Below are positions 58,661 through 64,000 of a stretch of 64,000 bases of DNA, one piece after another; the first letter of the stretch is position 1, and each line of letters opens with the position of its first letter. The translations under genes were made by a program, and so were the position numbers. The notes under the pieces are model-generated. The model was not told the DNA's origin. It worked only from the letters and a program-made list of their open reading frames with translations, and ran no database searches. Source of the stretch: Trichosporon coremiiforme. Its lineage: Eukaryota; Basidiomycota; Tremellomycetes; Trichosporonales; Trichosporonaceae. Where the stretch lies: contig BCJJ01000039.1 of NCBI GenBank assembly GCA_039545355.1, positions 45,051-109,050 of the forward strand. The letters are read 5' to 3'.

Positions 58661-59064
58661 TGTGACTTGTTCGATGGAGAGAGATGCCCCCCAGCGCCGA
58701 GATTTAATGTCGACCCAAGCCCACCGCCGGTTACATAGCCGGGGTGTTCAGTCGGGCAACGCCGACGGCCATATTAGTTCCGCACCCCTCGCCGAAGGAG
58801 GTGCGGCCGTTGCAGCCCGTCACCGACGGCCGATGCATGCATCTTTGTCCTTCTTCAGTCAGCGGCGGCCTGCATTGTCATCATTACGACCTGGGTATGT
58901 ATATACAGAGCAGGATGATGTGCATTGCTGATGGATCTTGTGGGGTGCCCAATGACTCTCGGACCGGGTACCCGGTGACTTCGATCAGTGGGTCGGCAAC
59001 TAACAGCAATCTGATACAGACGTCATCAAAGCAGCGCCGCCGGGCATGCATTCAAAGTAGGAAT
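58661..59064. other. Intergenic
   Basis: Upstream of the ABM gene and downstream of the CSFP family. Nothing seen. Confidence 0.4.
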
Positions 59065-59886
59065 CTACGAAGTAGATGAGCTAGCCGAGCTCGTTTCTGT
59101 AGCACTAGGCGGGGAGACCGTATCGGACAGCCCGCCCTTCGGATATGAGTCCTGCACGACGCGGATGGAGAACACGTCCGTTCTAGGCACAGCTGCTGTG
59201 CCGTTGTACTCCTTCCCGTCATCGCACTGGCGGAACATGCCGCTTACGACTGTGGTCTGGACACTGGCGGCCATGTACCCAACGCTGTCAAGGTACATAC
59301 GGGTGTCGATGTCGGGGAGTTTCACAGCGGCTACCGAATTGTTGCCAACTGTCTTGACCAGCTTCTTCGCATCAGCCTTCACGTTGACTCCCTCCGGAGC
59401 GTCCCAGGTCAGGTTCCAGATCGGTTGGAGTGCGGGGGTGTACACGCACAGGCTCTGTTGGCTTCGGCAATCCTGAGTGACGGAAATGTGGAAGGCCACA
59501 GACATGCCCGTCGTCCACAAGCTGCGGTCGCCGGGGGCGAACTCCTTGCAGGTTATCGCCTTGGAGTCATCGGCGGCCACGCCCAAGAGGGACGTGAAGC
59601 CGATGAGGACCAGGAAAGCGCGGGCTCAAAAGCTCAGAGAGGAGCGTCTCACGCTTGATTGAGTGGCGACGGTCGCTTCGCGGGCTACCTCTTGAATGAG
59701 ACATTCTGGGGAGAACACACGGTGACCTTCGGCGAGACAGGTGGTGAGTGTTGTCCCGTTGCTGGTGGAGCACCAGGCTGTGCTGTTGTCGGGAGAGATG
59801 TTGACGGAGAAAGCTTTGTGTGCTTCGAAATTGCAGCAATCTTGCTCGACGGTGACGTTGTGGGGGAAAGAGCAGTTGAAGTACAT
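59065..59886 (-). pseudogene. CSFP-family gene 1, interrupted by an in-frame TGA
   Basis: Paralog of the gene at 60477-61274. Continuous frame of 274 codons with one TGA at 59626-59628. First part: MYFNCSFPHNVTVEQDCC, WCSTSNGTTLTTCLAEG, PECLIQEV; after the TGA: AFLVLIGFTSLLGVAADD (hydrophobic segment), then ITCKEF, CRSQQSLC, APEGVNVKADAKKLV, MFRQCDDGKEYNGTA and a Ser/Thr-rich end. The paralog reads straight through at this point, so the simplest view is a nonsense mutation; a 27- or 30-nt intron removing it could not be found. Start supported by a TATA box at 59935-59942. Confidence 0.6.
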
Positions 59887-60476
59887 TGTGATGTGCTGCG
59901 TCGCAGACTCAGGCCGCTTGCAGGACCACTGCCCCTCTTATATCTGCTTAAGCAGCCTATGACTGAAGGATTCCGCTCCACCTTCCTCCTTCACAACAGG
60001 AGGCTGGAGTGTTTCGATGACGAATGAAACCCCCAATCAACGTTAACTACCCTGCTGCGCATATTGGCACTCTGTAACGCCTCGCATCCACCACGACTCC
60101 AACCCACTTCTGTTTTGGGACAGGTACCGCACCTGAAACGTACATTAGGCTCCCTGGGTTGCAGGTGTTCACATGATCCGAAGTTTGGAAGGTTGATGCG
60201 CCTGCAATCATGGAGCATGGGGGCCTGCAGAGAGCATCTCAACTGACCTGGCAGAACTCAACGACATGCGTCCAGTGAGTTCGACGTAGCGCAGACGAGA
60301 CCATGGTGTGTTCGGCCGATTTACTTGATTTCTATAACGGAACCGCCACCCTCAGTAACCGATCGCTATCAACACTGATACTGATTCGCACTTCTTCTTG
60401 CATCACTGTCACGGAAACTGCGGTTATGGCCCATGAGAACTAATGAGTTGTTGAGAGCCCTGCTGGTTCGGAATCC
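59887..60476. other. Intergenic between CSFP-family copies
   Basis: Contains the TATA box (TATAAGAG, 59935-59942 minus) of the first copy. Nothing else seen. Confidence 0.4.
59935..59942 (-). promoter_or_regulatory. TATA box of CSFP-family gene 1
   Basis: TATAAGAG on the minus strand about 50 nt before the ATG at 59886, supporting that start. Confidence 0.6.
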
Positions 60477-61274
60477 CTACGAGCTCGCTTGTTCAACTTT
60501 GAGCCAAAAGTCATCCGCGCGAGGAACTAGTGCCGATCCCCCATAAGTCTTCTTATCCTTGCAGTCGCTGAAGGTCCCTGTTACGCGCGTCGCGGCCACA
60601 ACCCCTTTGATAGTGATAACAGCGGAATTGGGGAACTTCCAAGCCTGGTGATTGGGGAGTTGAGGCCAGCTGACGCTCTCGGCATACTGTTTCGTGCGGT
60701 CCGTCTCTTCTGCGGTTGCGATAACCCGGCTCATGTTGGCGGTGACTTTGACGCCGTCGGGGGCCGACCATTGCGCGGTCCACTTCGGACGGCTCGTCTC
60801 CGTCAAACTGCACGGCTGGGACGAACCACGACAGTCCTGATAGCCGGCGCCGCCGTCTAGGGACTGCGGCTCCATGCGTGCCGCGAAATCCCAGCTTTGC
60901 TGGTCGTTTGTGTCGAACCAACTGCACTCTGTCGAGGGCGAGTCGGCCGTGACGCCCGTCAGCAGGGTGAGGCCGATGAAGGCGGCGATGATCCACGCTG
61001 AGCGTGTGGGTCGGGGCGGAGGTGCTGAGGAAGAGTCTTTGTTAGTTGAGTTGGTAGTGGCGGCTACATCGACACCCTCAATGTGGCACTCGTCGTAGAT
61101 CACCCCGTGGTCGGCTAGACAGCCGGTGAGTCCGTCCACATCGTCGTTCGTAGCGCAATACGAGGTGTTGTCTGGTGCCAGGGTGAAAAGGGACAGATTA
61201 CTAGGTTTCGGGCCGTTGCCACAGCACGCGGATTCAACGGTGGCGTTCTTCGGGAAAGAGCAGGTGAAGAGCAT
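60477..61274 (-). CDS. CSFP-family gene 2: two cysteine-rich regions around an internal membrane segment
   Basis: Unrecognised; single exon, 265 aa. Begins MLFTCSFPKNATVESACC without a signal peptide. Residues 1-70 hold seven Cys and several N-glycosylation sequons (NAT, NLS, NTS). A Ser/Pro linker leads to SAWIIAAFIGLTLLTGVTAD (about 90-112), a membrane or internal signal segment, then a second domain with TECSWF, CRGSSQPC, APDGVKVTANMSRV and GTFSDCKDKKTYGGSALVPR. The TATA box 47-53 nt upstream supports the start. The internal hydrophobic segment, with glycosylatable sites on both sides, makes the topology unclear: it may be an internal signal peptide cleaved after VTA. Confidence 0.75.
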   Translation of the reverse strand: MLFTCSFPKNATVESACCGNGPKPSNLSLFTLAPDNTSYCATNDDVDGLTGCLADHGVIYDECHIEGVDVAATTNSTNKDSSSAPPPRPTRSAWIIAAFIGLTLLTGVTADSPSTECSWFDTNDQQSWDFAARMEPQSLDGGAGYQDCRGSSQPCSLTETSRPKWTAQWSAPDGVKVTANMSRVIATAEETDRTKQYAESVSWPQLPNHQAWKFPNSAVITIKGVVAATRVTGTFSDCKDKKTYGGSALVPRADDFWLKVEQASS

Positions 61275-61320
61275 GACTGTCTGTGGGACGATGCAGTTTA
61301 GTGGCGAGAAGAACCTGTTG

Positions 61321-61327
61321 TCTTATA
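61321..61327 (-). promoter_or_regulatory. TATA box of CSFP-family gene 2
   Basis: TATAAGA on the minus strand, 47-53 nt before the ATG at 61274, matching the arrangement of the neighbouring copy. Confidence 0.6.
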
Positions 61328-62369
61328 CACATGCTAGTCTTTGGGCATAACCTTCGGATCAAAGCAGTCATTCGTTCGCAAAGGATGTCTGAGCGGCGTC
61401 AAGCAGCATGGAGCAGCATGTGACGCGCTCCCGAGTCAGTACGTACTCGTGCCTCACTTGCTGCGCAGCGGTGCAGCTAGTGTTACTCAGGGGCCCGGTG
61501 ACTAGCTGTTTGATAGTTGCCTCTCGGGTTCTGAGCAAGATGACGGCGTATCGAGCAAGCATGTGAGCATGACATACCCCCGCCCTCGGACCAACTAAGC
61601 ATGTCTCCGAACAATTCCCCACATGGGCTATGCATGAGACTATACTTGCCCCACCCGCCAGGACCTGCTGACCACATGCTCGCTGATGCGCTGACGTAAA
61701 GGTTGGAGCTGTCCAATGTTAGTGCATCACCTAAGAGAGTCGGGTCGTGCCTGACTCTACAACACCTTTCTTGGGTTATCTTTGGGTTGGACGCATGATC
61801 CTCCGCTCGGTCGGCGTCCCGGACCAAGAGCACCTAGCGCCAATCGATTGTGTGCTGCCTTAGGACCGGATGGGTAACAAACAAGACCCCTAGCGGCTTC
61901 GTGAACGTCGGCCCTCGAGACGTATCAGGCAACAGGCTAGAGTGCTTTCATCGCATTCACGTGGTACCCATGATGACTTGCTTCGTGCGTCGGATCGTTA
62001 CGCATTGTGATCTATAGAAAGGTCTCTGACTATGGAACTTTGCGGTATAGCCATGTACCAGAACTGGTCCGCGAGGCGAAGCAGCATTCACCCGAGGAAG
62101 TCTAAGAATCGGGAGGGACAGCCTGTATCGTCAGCCTCTCGGGGTGCGGGCGATATGGTCGTCTATCAAGAGTGATTCCCGGCAATTCCCCCTTTTTGTC
62201 ATTGTTCTCTTTACGGCTAGCTATCAAAGCACGAAGGAAAATGTGATAGTATGTTGTGCTGACTCCTTCACTCTGAGGGTCATGTATACATTTTAAGCAA
62301 GCCTCAAGCCCTTGTGTCATGGCAGTCGTCACAAGACCAATCTGCTCCTCTATGAGTTTGTACCAAACT
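61328..62369. other. Region without a confident gene
   Basis: A minus-strand frame at 62102-62398 has a natural-looking composition (VWYKLIEEQIGLVTTAM, YYHIFLRALIASRKENNDKK) but I do not recognise it and it overlaps the CSFP relic. Otherwise nothing. Confidence 0.3.
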
Positions 62370-62820
62370 TCTCGGCTAGTGAATCCCATGCCGAGCACTC
62401 ATATGTCTTCATGTCGCCGCAGTTGCTGAAAGTGCCCGGGATATTGGCTGCTGTAGCGTCCACCCCTCGGGGGTAACTGATGTGCCATTAACGATAGGCC
62501 AACTCTCCCAACCCAATTGTTTGGGCCATTTACCTTCTCGGCGTACTTCTTACCGTCTGCTTTCCCGGCAGCTTGGACGACCGACTTGGAGGCAGTGAGT
62601 GATGTCAGCACTGTGCCTGTGCGTGGCCAGTTTCGTGCTATATTGTATATGCGCAGTTGCGAGAAAGCCGCCAACACCAGACTGAAACGGAGATGCCGTC
62701 AATAAAGGTTTTGGCTCCCGCGTAGGTGCACGTGAGAGATGCACCACCACGTCATGCACTCGGGTAGTGAAATCATCTAGTCTCCTTATGGCGGCAGGTG
62801 ATCTGAGGCACATCCACCTT
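62370..62820 (-). pseudogene. Decayed CSFP-family relic
   Basis: Fragments in different minus-strand frames match the second half of CSFP gene 2: TASKSVVQAAGKADGKKYAE (compare TANMSRVIATAEETDRTKQY), and PGTFSNCGDMKTYECSAW (compare TGTFSDCKDKKTYGGSAL). Frameshifts and stops separate them. It follows the two better-preserved copies in the same orientation, so it is a third tandem duplicate that has decayed. Confidence 0.65.
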
Positions 62821-63044
62821 CCCGTCGGAGCAGCGCAGAGTAGCTTCTCATTTATAACCCACGAGATAGGTAAGGTATCTGGGTGTCTGTGATCCAGCCT
62901 GCTTTCTGTTCAAACAGCACGGAACAGCATGATACTTGAGCGACGAGAGATAGCAGATCATGGTCGACCCAAGCCACCGAATAAGGAACAATAATCAATC
63001 ACAACATCATTACACTCATTCGCTTCGCCTCTCTGCCTGCGACT
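62821..63044. other. Intergenic
   Basis: Nothing recognised. Confidence 0.3.
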
Positions 63045-63533
63045 ATGCCAGGTCTCCAGGCCGAGACGTCCGGTGTGGCCGGCAACACTCCGTACCAGGG
63101 CACTAGCAAGGGCTTCGAGTCGGACCCGACGCCAAAGTGGGAGCATGGTTATCTCGCGAGCATCCCCGTCTCGAAGCGCAAGGACTGCCGCCAAAGCGAC
63201 AAGCCCTGCTGCATCGACCACACCGATACGGACACCAAGCGCCCCACCGACTGTTCCGCCTCGGTCAAGCTCTCCAACGAGGGCAAAGCTGCAGTTGAGC
63301 AGGCTGTCAATGGCGGCGAGCTGCCCCCGAAGCCGGCGGCTGGTGGCTTCGAGGGGAACAGCTACTCGCTCCCTGTGGACTCGGGGCAAATTTGATACCT
63401 GTCGTACAACCCCTCGGCGGTCCGTGTTGGTGGTACCTCCAAGGGCTGCGAAGATGGGCAGGACCACATCGGCTACATCTTCTTTCCCACTAGGGAGGGC
63501 TCGTTCGGCATCGTAGCCGTTGGCTCCCCTTAA
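63045..63533 (+). pseudogene. Small Cys-containing protein gene interrupted by TGA
   Basis: Unrecognised. From ATG 63045 the frame runs 162 codons to TAA at 63531, broken only by TGA at 63393-63395 (DSGQI-stop-YLSYNPSAVRVGG). The downstream half (CEDGQDHIGYIFFPTREGSF) continues in the same frame with protein-like composition, so the TGA probably replaces TGG (Trp). No signal peptide. Upstream part: GYLASIPVSKRKDCRQSDKP, CCIDHTD, DCSASVKLSNEGKAAV. A recent nonsense mutation, a sequencing error or stop readthrough are all possible. Confidence 0.55.
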
Positions 63534-64000
63534 CCAGCGACTTTCCACCTAGCGCCTCCTTGATGCAAATGAAGAATGAAGTAGTGTCACCTTCGTGCTT
63601 GATCGGCCCACATTTGCAAGCTGGTGCTTCCGCCCGGCTTATCTCAGAACCTGGTGGCCCTCGGGACCCCGGAGGTCACCAGCTGCGGGCAAGAAGGAGG
63701 TCGTTGGAGGAATCGCAGCATATGATTATCCGAGCATGTGCCTGTGGGTACGCTTAGAGCTCTTAGCAGTGGCTTGCGGCTAACAGTGCATGCCAGCCCC
63801 AACGTAGCTTATGCGAGTCTGTGGTTCCTCTTCACCGCTGCGGTCGTCAAACTCGTGCAGTCATCCACCGGCCTATCCTGCCCGTCCCTTCGCCAATACT
63901 GCAGAACTAAGCGTCACATCATATCCCTAGTGGGGATGCCAAGTATCAACCCCTGCTCAAAATGGAACCACGTGTGGCCACGCGCTGGCGCTTATGCTAA
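63534..64000. other. Window end, nothing recognised
   Basis: No gene, RNA or repeat that I can support. Confidence 0.3.

Overview
The window is nuclear DNA of a filamentous or yeast-like fungus, most probably a basidiomycete of the Tremellomycetes (Trichosporonales-like). The evidence is spliceosomal introns mostly 33-60 nt long with GTGAGT/GTAAGT donors, CTGAC/CTAAC branch points and CAG acceptors; GC-rich coding sequence; single genes spaced by 0.5-3 kb without operons; and typical fungal proteins (GRASP, GCK-III kinase, Atg22-type permease, peroxisomal thiolase, succinyl-CoA:3-ketoacid CoA-transferase). The order-level placement is inference. I rebuilt exon structures by hand; nearly every model below closes in frame after splicing.

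Layout. 0.7-6.0 kb: a GCK-III (MST3/Kic1-like) kinase and a shortened GRASP Golgi protein, both minus. 6.9-20.3 kb: a tandem family of eight small secreted, probably GPI-anchored cysteine-module proteins (seven plus, one minus). They share a C-x3-C core (followed by PW in most members), a phase-0 intron straight after a Cys-x pair, an NLD..CxxC exon start and TATA promoters. I recognise no named family; this is the best candidate for an undescribed system. 21.2-23.1 kb: a mitochondrial-type SCOT. 26.2-35.6 kb: a cation/H+ antiporter, a secreted PTPSS-repeat protein, an AhpD-like protein and an Atg22-type permease, all minus. 38.4-39.7 kb: a single-exon protein with a strongly His/Cys-rich N-terminus. 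40.2-41.6 kb: a remarkable non-coding array of intron signals (15 exact AGCTGAC branch-acceptor motifs, 10 exact GTGAGCT donors, several directly abutted). 43.5-44.9 kb: a Pro/Ser-rich protein with two overlapping long frames. 45.6-50.4 kb: a peroxisomal-type 3-ketoacyl-CoA thiolase beside a second SCOT. 51.6-53.1 kb: an aldehyde-dehydrogenase-like protein without a recognisable catalytic cysteine, with a spliced C-terminal membrane tail. 53.7-55.1 kb: three intron-containing tRNA genes (Lys-CTT, Thr-CGT, Ser-GCT). 56.2-58.7 kb: a Pro-rich protein, a 12-bp minisatellite and a three-exon ABM-domain monooxygenase. 59.1-62.8 kb: a second tandem family (one intact gene, one copy with an in-frame TGA, one decayed relic). 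63.0-63.5 kb: a small protein gene interrupted by TGA.

How the genes may work together. SCOT plus 3-ketoacyl thiolase would convert acetoacetate or beta-ketoacids through acetoacetyl-CoA to acetyl-CoA; two SCOT copies in one window with one beside thiolase suggests investment in beta-ketoacid use. The two tandem families of glycosylatable cysteine-rich proteins look like fast-evolving surface proteins formed by local duplication, with several copies decaying by nonsense changes.
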